From Pyxicephalus adspersus (Eukaryota; Chordata; Amphibia; Anura; Pyxicephalidae), in assembly GCF_032062135.1 (NCBI RefSeq), contig NC_092859.1, positions 33,403,275 to 33,467,274 on the forward strand: a stretch of DNA of 64,000 nucleotides, given 5' to 3'. The first letter of the stretch is position 1, and each line of letters starts with the position of its first letter. This document shows positions 36,816 to 49,400 of this stretch, one piece after another. The notes beneath the pieces are model-generated. The model made no database searches, had not been told where the DNA came from, and worked only from the letters and a program-made list of their open reading frames with translations. The position numbers and the translations under genes are program-made.

Positions 36816-37250
36816 CACTGCCCATAGCCACAAGCAGGTGCCAGGCTGCGGAAATCCCTCCCCGGGCACCCATGCAAGCCCTGCCTAACACGTCCTGCCC
36901 GAGATTCGCCCGCATCTACCTTCTCCTTCGCACCTGGCTGCCAATTCCGTGCCATCTGCAGAGGCGACCCACGCACGGCGATTAGTCAGCCCCTCTCCCC
37001 TCCCTTCCCTGGCTGCCAGCCTTACCCGGGCTCCGTCCTCCCACTTTGCGGCTGATTTAGGTTAGTAGATCAGGAGGAGACCACATACCGTGCTCCATGA
37101 TCTGGGAATGGGGGGGGCTCGGAGATTCCCGGTGGGGGGGGGGGGATTCCTCCGGTTGTGCTATGTAGATGGCTGAGCCGCCTTCATCTGCAGCACCGCC
37201 GCTCAGCGATCTCCCCGGGATCCCAGGCGCATGCATAGGGCCCATCAGTG
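36816..37250 (-). promoter_or_regulatory. CpG-dense GC-rich region, KCNA1 promoter candidate
   Basis: About 430 bp with many CpG dinucleotides (for example CCCGGGCACC, CGAGATTCGCCCGC, GCGACCCACGCACGGCG, ACCGCCGCTCAGCG) in a window that is otherwise CpG-poor and AT-rich. It lies 1.4-1.8 kb upstream of the KCNA1 ATG, the expected place for a CpG-island promoter. No TATA box stands out. Confidence 0.5.
37110..37145 (+). repeat. G8 and G12 homopolymer runs
   Basis: Plus-strand runs of 8 G (37110-37117) and 12 G (37134-37145), with GGG at 37104-37106, lie within the CpG-rich region, so several G-runs are close enough to form a G-quadruplex on the strand that is template for KCNA1. Run lengths are prone to sequencing error. 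Confidence 0.7.
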
Positions 37251-37527
37251 CCAGGGGCCCCTCTGCACATGTGCAAACCCATCTGAGGGGATCTTTAAAT
37301 TATATCTCAATTCTAAACCCCCAGGTAATAAAATAAAATACATTTGCTGTGGGTTCATTTCCACCATACAGTGATTATCTGACTATAGGACAGATTATAT
37401 TTACCTTATTCCTGACACCCTCTTATATCCAGGGTGGTCTTTTGGTGTTACCTGGCCGTGCATTGTACGGGATGACCTGCTACCAGTTAGGAATTGGCTT
37501 TTGAGAAGTGGAGAAAGTCTACAGGAC

Positions 37528-37920
37528 TTAAGCAGCGTACACACGTCCAATAATTATCTTTGGAAACGATTGGCCAAAAAAAGTGACCAACGACGCCGCC
37601 GAACGAGGATTGTCCTTGGAAATGAACGACCGTCATGACGAATCTGGTTGGCCGACGATTGTTCGCTATCTATCGTGTGTATAGTTGTTCAGTGATCGTA
37701 CGTGCATGTTTCTGCAATACACTTTCTCCTTTACATCATTCAAATGATTGTATCTAGCTTGTGTACACTATTGGTGGATTATATTTAAACGATTGTATTG
37801 TTACAGCATGTACAGAATTGTGAACAATATGATCGTTCAAGTATAATCGTGCATAATCGTTGATTGGTCGTAATCGTTCATTTTCTAACAATAATTATTG
37901 GAAGTGTGTACCTAGCTTAA
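37528..37920. mobile_element. TTAA-flanked MITE
   Basis: A 385-bp element (37532-37916) flanked on both sides by TTAA. Terminal inverted repeats: GCAGCGTACACACGTCCAAT at the left, and at the right a sequence whose complement reads GCTAGGTACACACTTCCAAT; 22 of the first 27 bases agree. The interior is full of short complementary words (AACGATT, ATCGTT, GATTGT) and CpGs. TTAA target sites are typical of piggyBac and Kolobok transposons. It has no transposase. Related decayed pieces lie at 4020, 14020, 24293 and 60417. Confidence 0.8.
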
Positions 37921-39512
37921 GAGCAGTATATTCATGCAGTGCAAAGGGGGGCCCACTGCTAAAGTTTTTTCTCGCCTTAAGTTCAGCTTTAAAAGTATAT
38001 TAAAGAAAGGAGAAGACTGGTGCAACACTAGCCATGGATTTAGGTGAGCATTTGGGGCATTTATTGTTTATTTAATTATTGCAGCAATACCTTGGGAGGA
38101 AGGGGGTTGTACTAATGTTAGGGGTAGATAGTGAACTTTTAGTGTAAAGTAAGACTAGATATTTAAATTATAATTGTATACTATAGCCACTTTAGCACTT
38201 TCAGCCACTATAGCACTTTCAGCTCATTTTCATCTTTTTATCTTATTTGATTTTTTAGCTGTTTTGTTGTTAAAAGTATGCTGGTTACGGAGCTCAATAG
38301 TTCAAGCTGAACTTTACAGTGAGCAATTCTATGTATTTAGGGTTTTTTTTTCTGCCAAAAGATCCTCTGCGGAGTGGTTGAGGGTGGGCCAACTTCTTGC
38401 CCTCTGATAAGAGATAGGATAGGGGGCCAGTGCTCCTGCCTAGATTGCATTGTGGTTGATCTAGCTCTGCCTCCCAGGATACAGTCCTTGCTCTTATTGC
38501 TTGTACACTGCAGGAAATGACTAGTAGTAGTAGTCACATTGACTTGGTCTTGTAATATTGAAATAGTTTGCAACTGTGAACTGATAAAAAAATACATTTG
38601 AATACAGCATGGACAGATATGCAAATCCTTTGGGCAGGTAAGTGAACTTTCACTATATACTATAGGTATATACCTATATACATATTTTAGCTGTGAATGT
38701 AGTTGTTTGTGTTTGAAGATCAGAGCTGTTGATCACTCCATAATGGACAAAAGTTCTTGGTTGGATTTCAACATCCACAGATTTTGTTAAAGTGGGGTCC
38801 AGAGGAGCAAATATCAATTGGGGTAAGTGCAATAGAAGGGGTTATGAGTGCAGGAGTAGCACTGGAGAATATAGGGAGACAAGGAGACTGCAAGGGGTAC
38901 CTTGGCATAGTAACATCAGTGATGAATCCTCCAGCCCTCTCATCACTATTCCTAAACAATAAGTAAGATGGCCTTCAAGTTAAAGATGAGGCATAGGAAC
39001 TGGAGGCTTTTATTACTGGACCAGCCTGCAGCACCACATCTATTATATATACCTTTAATTCACATCTTCAGAACGCAGTATAAGCAGCATAAGTAACTAA
39101 TTCAAAACTGGATTTTAATTTTACTAACATTTGAGGACTTCTGGAAGTTAGACTTGCATGTATCCTTTTATTTAAGACTCATCTCAGTAGTATCCTGTGA
39201 TTCCAGGTTTGAGCACTGCTACTCCCATGCCAGGGAGTAATCAGCAATTAGCAGAGGTGCTGCTTCAATCTGAAATCCGCTGGCCTGTGCAGGTATGCAC
39301 AGCAGGGACGCCTGCCATGTACTTCTATACCAGCAGAATGCTAAGCATTAGCAGTCCCATAAAGCAAACCAAAAATCTTAACTAATTCTAAGCAGCCCTC
39401 ATCTACTTTGTCCTATGATCTAATCACTTTTCTCTCCAGTCAACCCTTCTCCTTTATTTACAGTATATGTTAAACTAATAATCTTAATATAGAGAAGAGG
39501 AAAGTGCCACAA
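37921..39512. other. Intergenic sequence upstream of KCNA1, no gene seen
   Basis: Non-coding. Contains the short tandem duplication at 38185-38220. Open frames of 60-95 codons lack domain features. Confidence 0.5.
38185..38220. repeat. 18-bp tandem duplication
   Basis: AGCCACTTTAGCACTTTC followed directly by AGCCACTATAGCACTTTC, one difference. Confidence 0.9.
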
Positions 39513-39562
39513 GTCTCAGATCCCCTGAGGAAGCAAATATGCAAACGCGTCGGGGGACTAGA
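39513..39562 (+). repeat. GAAGC/GAAACGCG cassette, clear copy
   Basis: GTCTCAGATCCCCTGAGGAAG, a GC-AAATAT-GC mini-stem, then AAACGCGTCGGGGGACTAGAC. The outer parts pair (TCCCC with GGGGGA, GTCT with AGAC), so the whole unit can form a cruciform. Same plan as 6847-6888, 57649-57688 and, on the minus strand, 56604-56642. Confidence 0.65.
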
Positions 39563-39691
39563 CAAATGTACATCATTCCATATAAAATAATCCATGACCT
39601 GTCAATGAAGTGTTCCCACTTGATATTCTGTGAGCACACGTAACACTATTGCTATATATGTATATGTAATAATATGTAATTATGTTTTATT

Positions 39692-39733
39692 TTCACAATA
39701 TTTTGTCGATCTTTCACAATATTTTGTCGATCT
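39692..39733. repeat. 21-bp tandem duplication
   Basis: TTCACAATATTTTGTCGATC plus T occurs twice in direct succession with no differences. Confidence 0.92.
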
Positions 39734-39893
39734 CTGTAAAACATCCACATTTTCTACAATACACATTCTACAAGTACAACACAATTACAATACATAATAA
39801 CCGTCTGTTGTAACAATATTGTGTGCTCCTAGCTTCCTCTTAGACATGACGACACAGTGTATTTTTGGCTCTGAATTGTAAAGCACATGGGGG

Positions 39894-40110
39894 TTGATAT
39901 TCATAAGTAATATAGGCTATTCACACCGCAAGGGATATTTCACATAGTTTAGTAAATGAGACGAGGCTCCACTGACTTCAACCATCCAATCATGTGTAAG
40001 GAAAATCCTATTTTTTTAAACATTACCTTGCACATGATTAGAGTATTTTTGCAACGTGAACCATCACTGTATTCACAAGGCTAAGTGAATTATTACTTGC
40101 ACCACCTCCT
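39894..40110. repeat. Decayed palindromic MITE related to 955-1151
   Basis: Starts GGGTTGATATTCATAAG and contains GCTATTCACACCGCAAGGGA and AAGTGAATTATTACTTGCA, words that also occur in the element at 955-1151. Ends are eroded. Confidence 0.45.
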
Positions 40111-41818
40111 TATCTTTATAACATCCTTGTGCACAAGCAGAGAAAACAAGCATTGATCAGCTCTAAAGATTCTTATAAAAATTACCAGGCATTTTTTTAA
40201 ACCTATCTAACATATATAACAAAAAAAAACATTTTTTTTAAAGAGAAAAATAATAGAAGTTTTTTAGGGTTTTCACATACATTAATTTTCTCTAAGATGT
40301 ACTATGATTTAAACTTTTGTAATTTTGAGGTCTTCGAGCCAGGTTCTCTTTCCCTCCATCTCCTCTCCAGGCTGAGTGGTCCTCATTCAGATGTGATAGC
40401 AGTCGTCTGCACAATTGTGCTGTAAATAAAGGGCCTCTAGGTGGCACTACCCTTGGAGGGTGACTTGTAATACCCGGCACTCACAGTATGTCAACAGTCT
40501 TCCAGGTTGATGCTATGTGCACTTTAAAGAATGAGGGCATCTAGTGGTAAAAAGGGGGTACTGCAGGGCACAGCTCTGTATTGAAGGAATATTACAAATC
40601 TGCTATATTTTTACACAGACTGTGGGCCCAGTAAAATGACCTCTCTTGGTTTTTATCAATTCCTGTGTCTACCTTTGATACAAAAGCTACAAACATATTG
40701 ACGGCCTTCAAAAACACAACAAAACACAGAGTTCTTTTTAATCTTAATTACTGTTTGTATGCATAATATTCTTAAATGTTTATAGCCATTATGGTCGAAA
40801 GAGGGAGTAAGTAGAATTATAGTGCAATGATCTTTTATTTTCATTGTCTCCTTCAAACATAGGAAGTAAATAAAAATACAAAAACAGATTACTTTCATTT
40901 TTTTCATTACTTCTTTTTATTTGTCCTTGCAGTGACTCTCCATTACTCGCCATACTTCACCCCATAATTTGCAGATTCAAAGCTCCTTTTAACTCAGCAT
41001 GGCACTTCCTATTGGTCTTGGTGTGTCCTGTCACATCAATAATGCAACAAAACAGAATGCCTGCAGTGGCACTAGGCCCAATACTTTTGCCCTTTCCAAT
41101 TAGACTTCCCACTGACACTCATTCTGTGTAAATGTTTTATTATGCTTAAGCCTCATCCTTTGTACTGCCGGCATACAAGTATAATCAGCCATTGTGACCA
41201 CTGCGTTATACTTTGATATGAGTGACTCTAGTTTGCTTATATGTATTACCTCCAAAAAGTAAAATCAAGGAAAAAAAGCTTCAAGGCATTTTGCAAGGTG
41301 TGTTGGGAAGCAGATGGCTGCACAGCACTGTCACACGCTTCAATCTGTCAGCTTATTTTATTCCAGAAATCTGATATTGAACAATAGAGCAGGGATTTCC
41401 TGTTTCCCAGAGCTGTCCTCACATTGAACTTCTGCTACTGCAATACAGTACCTTCTAATAATACATTTTGCAACAGCAAATAATGAGATCATCCAAATCT
41501 ACAACATCATCGTGTTACCGGGAGGAATAATGTAGTCTACAACTTTTCAGACTCTTTCATCTGGTCCGGTGAATAAAAAAGCAGATTCATGTTTCAATTT
41601 GATGAGGTTTTAAAATTGCTTTACTTATATTGGCCCGATGCACTTCTATCAGAATGTGATAGTCAGACGTGTTAAAAAAGGTAATGCCAGGCAAATGGCT
41701 AAACACAGAGATAGAATATATAGGGACTGTTTTACCTGTCAGGGATTTCTAATTTTGATTCAGACAGCTATGGCTTACATCATATCCATGTCTGGCAGGG
41801 CAGGACTATTCTATTATT
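40111..41818. other. Intergenic sequence, no gene seen
   Basis: AT-rich non-coding sequence. No convincing repeat ends, RNA or coding frame. Confidence 0.5.
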
Positions 41819-42214
41819 AATATTATTATTATATTATTAATAATAAACAGGATTTATATAGCGCCAACAGAGACAGAGTAATACAGACAGTGATACAGGA
41901 GGGGAGGGCCCTGCCCCAAAGAGCTTACAGTCTAGTAGGTGGGGGAATTTACACACAATGGGAGATATGTAGTGCTGGGAAGTAGTGACGGTTTCAAAAG
42001 GCAGAAGACGAGTAGGCAAGTTTGAAAAAAAGGTTTTGAGTGCTCTTTTAAATGAGCAGAAGGTAGGAGCAAGCTAAATAGGACGAGGAAGACCATTCCA
42101 GAGAGTCTGGGCAGCTCAAGAAAAATCTTGAAGCCGTGCGTGTGATGAGGTTATGAGTGAGGAAGTCATTAGTATGTCATTGGAGGAGCGGAGAGAGCGG
42201 CTAGGGGAGTATTT
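41819..42214 (-). mobile_element. Longer retroelement sharing the SINE tail, copy 1 (cut by gap)
   Basis: On the plus strand it opens with an AATAATAATAA run, then AACAGGATTTATATAGCGCC, which is the complement of the tail used by the SINEs, and then a body unlike the SINE: GATACAGGAGGGGAGGGCCC, AGAGCTTACAGTCTAGTAGG, AGTAGGCAAGTTTGAAAA and GAAGCCGTGCGTGTGATGAG. The body matches 53924-54440 closely. It runs into the run of N at 42215, so its far end is missing. Class (LINE end or second SINE) unresolved. Confidence 0.7.
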
Positions 42215-42673
42215 NNNNNNNNNNNNNNNNNNNNNNNNNNNNNNNNNNNNNNNNNNNNNNNNNNNNNNNNNNNNNNNNNNNNNNNNNNNNNNNNNNNNNN
42301 NNNNNNNNNNNNNNNNNNNNNNNNNNNNNNNNNNNNNNNNNNNNNNNNNNNNNNNNNNNNNNNNNNNNNNNNNNNNNNNNNNNNNNNNNNNNNNNNNNNN
42401 NNNNNNNNNNNNNNNNNNNNNNNNNNNNNNNNNNNNNNNNNNNNNNNNNNNNNNNNNNNNNNNNNNNNNNNNNNNNNNNNNNNNNNNNNNNNNNNNNNNN
42501 NNNNNNNNNNNNNNNNNNNNNNNNNNNNNNNNNNNNNNNNNNNNNNNNNNNNNNNNNNNNNNNNNNNNNNNNNNNNNNNNNNNNNNNNNNNNNNNNNNNN
42601 NNNNNNNNNNNNNNNNNNNNNNNNNNNNNNNNNNNNNNNNNNNNNNNNNNNNNNNNNNNNNNNNNNNNNNNNN
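42215..42673. other. Assembly gap (459 N)
   Basis: Run of N. Any reading frame reported across it is meaningless. It begins inside a repeat copy, the likely reason the assembly broke. Confidence 1.
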
Positions 42674-43854
42674 ATTCCAGTTTATTCACTTTACATGGCA
42701 TTCTAAGCCCTGATATAGAAGGAAGAAACTGGATGAAATCAGGCTCTGCTGTTCTATTGTGGGAAATGCACACAGAAGAGGAAAACTGAATGAACAATGT
42801 TTTACTGCTCCTTTGTTGACCTAGGTTTGTTGCTGCACAGGCCTGGCTGTGTTGTTTGATCTGGGTTCTATAAAATATTTACATTTATCATTAAATTTGA
42901 CAAGAAGATGATTTTATCTCAGCAGTTTTCTCCAGGTATTCTAAACGTAATCCATGGTGTACAGGTAGCCAGTAGATATGAAAATTATCAGGACAAGTAT
43001 ATGGAAGCTTGTAAAAATGTAAGATCAGCATCATCAGAGACTGCAGTGACATAAATGTTGCATGTTTTTTAAGCTATAGTCCAAGCACAGACACAGAAAT
43101 AATGCAGCTAGGAATTCATTAATAAATCATTAAATGTACTTCTTTGAATGCACTAGGGTGAGTACCTGAGATTTACTTGCAATTTTCTTAAAAGCAGCAC
43201 TCAGACAAGGGGAGGTAGGGGCAGGATTAGGAGCCAATCATGTTTGCTGAATACAAATTTGGTGGCAAGGAACAAGCTGATAGGAGTAGTGGAGAGTGGA
43301 CAGAGAGTTGACTTCATCAGATTGTGGCTGATCTTTCACTATCCATACAGCAGGCTGGAGAAGATAATGGGCACCGCTGTGTTCATTCTACTACCGGTAG
43401 TTTAAACAGTTCTGTTCAGAATTTTTCTGTACACCGCAGTTCCCCTTTATTAATCAGTTGTACAGTGTGGGTGACTTTTGCTTGTATATACAGAGGTTTT
43501 GGTGCTCTCCCCACTATATGCTATAGAGAGACACAAACCCTTTACATTCATTCCTGCCTGTAATTACTCATCTTGAGTTTCACTGATGTAATCACAACAG
43601 GGTGAGACGCCTTTGCAGATTCAGTTACAGACTCTCGGCATTCATGGCAGCTCTTTCTTCTGTTGTTTTTAGAGATGCTTGGTCACTGCGTAAAAGTCTA
43701 CCAACAATGTCACCCACAGCAAACTGCAGGGAAGGATTGGGTGACAGCAAACGAGAGCGCAGCAAACACAGCTGTCTATGGTGCAGAAAGTAAAGAAGGC
43801 AGGGGATCACATTGGAAAAAAAATACTAAAATTTTAGGGGCAAAAAACACAATA
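42674..43854. other. Intergenic sequence, no gene seen
   Basis: Non-coding. Open frames of up to 109 codons near 43324-43992 lack domains and partly cross the Tc1 relic. Confidence 0.5.
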
Positions 43855-44075
43855 ACCAGCCAAAGGTTTATGAACTCCAGACAAATACACCTTTTTGGAC
43901 TTCCCATTCCAAAACCATGGACGTTAATAAAGGTGGCCACATCTTTGTATCTATTACTACCTTCAGTCTTTGGACCACAATTTGGAGTGTAAGATTCAAG
44001 ATCAGATAATGAGAACATCTGGCTTACAATTGTGTTCCAATTCATCCCAAAGTTGATTAGCATGTATGAATGTTA
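43855..44075 (-). pseudogene. Tc1/mariner transposase relic, 3' part
   Basis: GAGAACATCTGGCTTACAAT and TTCCAATTCATCCCAAAG match the relics at 9395 and 22880. The stretch GGACTTCCCATTCCAAAACC is the complement of the segment near the 3' end of this family. Frames are broken throughout. Confidence 0.55.
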
Positions 44076-45079
44076 TTGATAGAGCACTGTGTAGGTTGTG
44101 TGTTGGACCGCTGGAGACCCCTTTACTACCCTTGAGCCTGTTCGGTCAAAAGACAAGGTCAACCATCTGAATGTTCATACAAGTGGAGCAATAATGGATG
44201 TGACTATTGTAAGGCTGAGATGGGATCTCTTGTATAGACTGTAACCTACAATATGTTGGATGTACAAAGATGAACAAGCATAGCTGAGCATAATTGTTCA
44301 GGTCTGTACCCCACAATTTCCCACCAGTCCAATGTGGCCCCTCATTTTTGGTCAGTCCACCAGAGAAATAGGTCTCTTATCATGCCCTCATCACAGTACA
44401 GAATGTACAATTCAAGTAGGGGTAGAGAACTATGTTGTTATTTACTCTACATTTGAAACTAGAATGCCACAATGGAATGGACTAAATTCTCGATGGGGCC
44501 TGGCTCTCTACATTTATTACTGTATGCCAGATCAGCTGCTGCAATACCAAATAAAATCACATTTTCCAGAATTTTTTATGTTCAATATACTTTTATCTAG
44601 TTTCAGCTTTTTGTTTACTAGGTGATTTTTTTTGTTTTTTCCCAGGCATTTACCTTTTCTATGGAACCCAGGCACATACCTGAGTACCCCATTCTGGGTA
44701 TTACCTGAGATGGTGTCCTGTAATTTTGGAGGGGATGGGAATCAAGATATATATTGAAATATCTAGTCACTTGTTTCTTGTTATGACTAAGACCGTGTAC
44801 AGTCAAAACATGTCTGGGAAGGCTTTGCTTTTTTAACCTGTGCACAAATAAGGATTATGGGAGATCTGACGTACAGTGTGCTAGCATTCTTGAATATTTA
44901 AATTCCAAACACAAACGCTGTAAAAATTATTAAAAGAATACCATATAATTTAATTTTAATAGAGCCAGTTAATTATTGGGCTGGTCTGTATAACTATGAC
45001 ATGGGGTCATAGTTAACCTTAGGGTTTATTAAGGTTGGTATTGGATTTTGGATTAAATTACAGCTAATGGCCTATTTAA
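44076..45079. other. Intergenic sequence, no gene seen
   Basis: Non-coding. A faint trace of the GAAACGCG cassette may exist near 44787-44815 (GTCAAAACATGTCTGGG), too decayed to call. Confidence 0.45.
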
Positions 45080-45370
45080 TCACATATGCTAGAGCCATGC
45101 AGAACTATGCATTGTGTTAGGCAGCCCATTCACTTGAATAGGCTGCCCCCACACCACACACACCAAATAATGTGCATGCACCGCTTCTGGCAATGCATCA
45201 CAATGCAAAACAAGTGCTTTAAGAAAGTCTGGTTGTACCGGTATTGCCATAAAGAATGAATGGCACTGCATTGCACGAATGAATAATATGACCACCGTTG
45301 TGCTTTGCAGTAATGTGCATATGAATATGCACATTCCCACGATACATATGATGAATGAGTCCTAAGTGTT
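45080..45370. repeat. GCA/TGC-rich dispersed repeat with hairpin
   Basis: Contains the hairpin GGCAGCCCATTC-ACTT-GAATAGGCTGCC (45120-45147) and many ATGCA, TGCAT and GTGCA words. Sequences with the same texture occur at 47490-47720, 55070-55440 and 63250-63660. Probably one old dispersed family; no ends are visible. Confidence 0.4.
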
Positions 45371-46181
45371 ATAAGCACATTGATAGACATTTCAAAGCAA
45401 CATTAATTTACAGGGCATTTCATTTTCTGGCTATTACTGCCCCATAACCCAAACAACAGAAACTAACATAGCATTTCATAAAACACTTTCTCTGTACTAA
45501 TTACTTTTGTTCATTTTGTTCATTTTTTCTCAATAAAGAGAAAACTTTTTTTTGGCAAGCAGATGGATACACGTCTATAAAATGCTCTTCTCTGCTTATT
45601 TTTACTGAAATGACAAAAAGTCTGCTTAAAATCAATGCACAATGCAGATCTATGGAGAATAACTTTCAGGAGGGAGTTACCATGAACCCTCTGCTAGTAA
45701 CTTCCATGTCACAGGTATAGTTTATAAATAGATTTGTGATTAATGACATGGTTTTAAAACTGTACGTTAAGCAATTATGTGCCGAGCGTTGGCCTTTAGT
45801 ATGCTTTTCTTTTTTGTTTTTTGCCAACTACACAGAAACAAACCCCAAAAGAAAAAGCAAACAATGTTTTGCTCCTGACACTTAATTTATTATTTTTTTA
45901 CATAAGTAAATGGAGTTAAAGAACATCTCTACCCCAATATTTGTGCAGGCCACCAGGGCTTGATCCGCAGCCAGGTTTACAATGCCTCCCCCACCACAGC
46001 TGACAGCCCTAAGCAAAAGCCAAGTTTCTATTGTGGCTCATGTAACATTTTTTGCTGCATCCAAAAAACACAAATCAGTAACAATGATGGTACGTTGAAA
46101 GGGAAAACAAATGGTATTTTTGGTGACTATCTATTTATTATTATAGTAGCATACAGATTGTTATTGTAACATTACCTTTAA

Positions 46182-46400
46182 AGTGGAACTAAACCCATCA
46201 ATACTCACCTGTCCCTGTTCTGCTGCAAGCGCCATCATCATCTTGCTATTTCTCTACTGCAATCCAATCTTTGGCCATCTTGATTGGCTGGGCCAGAATA
46301 ATGTTACTCCCATGTTGATTTTTTTCCCTATGCAAGTCTGGATTTCTAGAAATCCTTGGCAAGAAATACTGAGTTGTTCATGTACAGCTCAGTAAAAGTT
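46182..46400. repeat. Probable dispersed frog repeat
   Basis: Starts AAGTGGAACTAAACCC and TACTCACCTGTCCCTGTTC, then a GCC/TTGATTGGCTGG segment, a pattern I recall as common in ranoid frog sequence. No second copy is clear in this window, so the call rests on memory. Confidence 0.35.
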
Positions 46401-49400
46401 GACAGCTGGGCATCTCAAGTTTTCAAAATGGGACTTAAACTGGACCTATTACCAAAATGTTTACTTTTTATATAAGAGTAGATAAGCCTTTTATTTAAAG
46501 TAGATTATCTTATTTTTCCCTAAGTGCTTCTTTTTAACAAAGAGGGGAATCCCCTCCTCTTCTGTATTTACTGCCGTGGCAGTAGCTACTGAATGGGAGC
46601 GAGAACCTCCTACATCACATATCCCAGGAGGCTTTGAGCACCTTCCTGCACATGCCCAATCTTGAATTTGTCCCCCACACAGCACAGTCATGTGCCCATA
46701 AATGGGTACCTACCACAAGGCAGTGCACAAAGAGATAAGAAGAGCGAATGACAGGGTGCCAATAGATTAGAAAACCTGATTTTTCTTCCTATAGTTAAGT
46801 AACCTGTGACTGGACAGACAAAGAAAAGCAGTAGCCTAATGAGTTCATACCTCTGCCACTTTGCTCTCTCCTCCTATATTTCTTGTCAATTTATTACCCA
46901 TGCAGCACAACTGGTTAGCTCCCTCTGCTTACTTACTGTTCCATTTTTTGTGTATTGTATTGGTAGGGAATGTAATTAGTATTCCTGTGCTGTCTACACA
47001 TTAAAATGTGTTTATAGGGATCCGCTACTATTGGATTATTTGTATAGCGTTAACTATACCTTAATTAAATAGAACTGCATTGAAGGAGTTGATGACAATA
47101 TTCCTAAATATTCCATATTCTGATATTCAGGATTTTAATAGCTTGAGCAGCAAAAATTTAGAAGGATGTGCAGCAGAACTTGAATGCAGGAGCGGGTATC
47201 ATGGGTAGTAATGATTTAAAGGGGCAGCAATTTACATTCCCTGTGTGCTAGTATTTCATTTCATTAAAATGTATTCCTCAATACCAACAAAATAACCATA
47301 TAAATGTGCACTCCAAAAACCTGAATATTACATTATAGAATTCAGAGTGACATCATCCCTGGGTAGTAAAGAACCTGTGCAGATCAGAAATTAATACACA
47401 AAAGACATCAAAAAAACAAAATGAAAACAATATGGTTTGTGTTTCTATCTATGAGGCTGCAATATACAGGGCCACAAAGATGTGTATTCTACTGTGCATA
47501 GCGTGCCACGGGGACAGGCAATCCACTTCATTTAAATGGACTACCTAACACATGGCAGTACACAATAAGATAAGCAGGGCTGATGACAGGGTGCCTTGGG
47601 GTACAATTATTATAGCACCCCAATACACCCTGTGCACTGAGGTGCCATTCAGAGTAAAGAGCACCACAGTGCACCAACACCACAAGTGTGAACTAGAACT
47701 GTGATTAGACAGGAGTTTACCTTTATTATCAAATTAGAAAACATATTTGCTGTAATTATACCATAATTATAGGGAGTGTGAATTGTGTGTGTTGGCCTAT
47801 AGTTTTCTCTAACCAAATCCTCACTCACCCAGTCCTCCAGCCATTTATTTTTAAATGTGTCAGTGACACAGAGTGTTAAATTGTACATTAGTGAGCCGGC
47901 TTCCTTAATGGTATATAAGCCTTACTTATTTTTCATAATTTCCTTTTAACAACCTCAACATCAATACCTGTACATTCTGATTTGTTATAGGCTGATGACA
48001 AGTCCTTTAAGGAAGATGTCGGTGGGGTTAATCAGGAAAGGAAAAGCTTTAGCTAAAGAAATACCAGTAAGTGGGATATTTTTGGCAAAATCCAATCAAC
48101 ATTAGCTGATGTGTGCAATAGGACTGTATATGTAGCACTGTTCAATGTGTGCAATGTAAATGCTGGACACCGGACAGGTATAAAGATATATTTAGACATT
48201 ATATTACATAATGTAATCCTGTATCCCTATATACTGGGCAGTGCTAGGAGCCAATCAGACTCTGCTGCATGCACATGGGCTGATAAGCACAGAGACCAGA
48301 GATGGTGACTTATCAGTGTTTCTGCTTCAGTCTGCAGACTGTGGTTGGGCGGAGGCACCACTTTATTCCTGAACTCCAACAAAGAGGTATCACTCCCTTG
48401 GCTGTGAAATCTGGTGTTTAAATTACAAAACTTGGTTGGGCAAACTTAAAAAATCTATAGGAAATAGGAGGTCATATGGGGAATTCTATGTTAAACTCAT
48501 TTTTTTCCAAAAACATCCTGCTTGAAATTCCACACAAAAAAAAACCTTAAATCTGAACCCCGACTAATAATAAAAACACACACTAAAGATGTTTTTCATA
48601 AATGAATACATTGTTAAATGTGTTTTAACATACAAGTGTAGGCTATGGTCAGACCGGCGGGGTGGTTGCGTTGTGGTTACCGCTGCTTCAAAGGAGATGC
48701 TACAAGTAGCTTATACTCACTGCAACTCCATGGAGAATGAATGGGGGCGGAATGAATGCTGTTTCTTCTTTTTCTGCCCAGTCACAGGGTAGAAGAGGAC
48801 CTGTAACATTACTTAATTGCAGCAGAAGCAAGTCAGGTATCTTTCCCTTCTAGACAGGACTGTGCTGTTGCAGAGTTGTATCAAATTCAGCATGTATCTA
48901 GTTGTATTTAGTTGTTTTCTTGGGGTTTTATTGTACAAATCACTCATGGTGTTGCAGTTCTACTGCTGTCCGCCCATTAGCCACATAAGGAGGTCTGTAA
49001 GGTTTAATGCTAAAAAAAATCTTCTTTTTTGCTGTTTAAATATCTTTCTTCCAAGCCCCTTCAGATGGGATCATGTGGCCAATGTCCTGGCATTTTGCCA
49101 GGAGGGAGGTACATTTATCACTAATCTGGGACATATTGGGGGTGAAAACTATAAGTAAATATTCCCAAAAATTTTTTAAAATCCAGTTTTGTTTATGAAA
49201 AGACCACTATTATATGTTTTGCCCCAGTCTTTATAAATCAGCCCCCCTTAGAGGTATGATAGCTTTCAGATTCTGACATGGACTGTGGTGTCCTCGTGGC
49301 ACTGGGCAGACTATGATCAAGTGGTATGCTTTACCCTGTGTAAATAGTGTTTTCTAAATGACCAGTTCCAGTCCAAAACACACACAGAAAATGTGCACTT

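Noticed and set aside
42153..42797. Frames of 186 and 198 codons
   Set aside because: They consist mostly of undetermined bases across the assembly gap.
44787..44830. Possible sixth cassette copy
   Set aside because: Only GTCAAAACATGTCTGGG resembles the right block, and the left GAAGCC block is missing.
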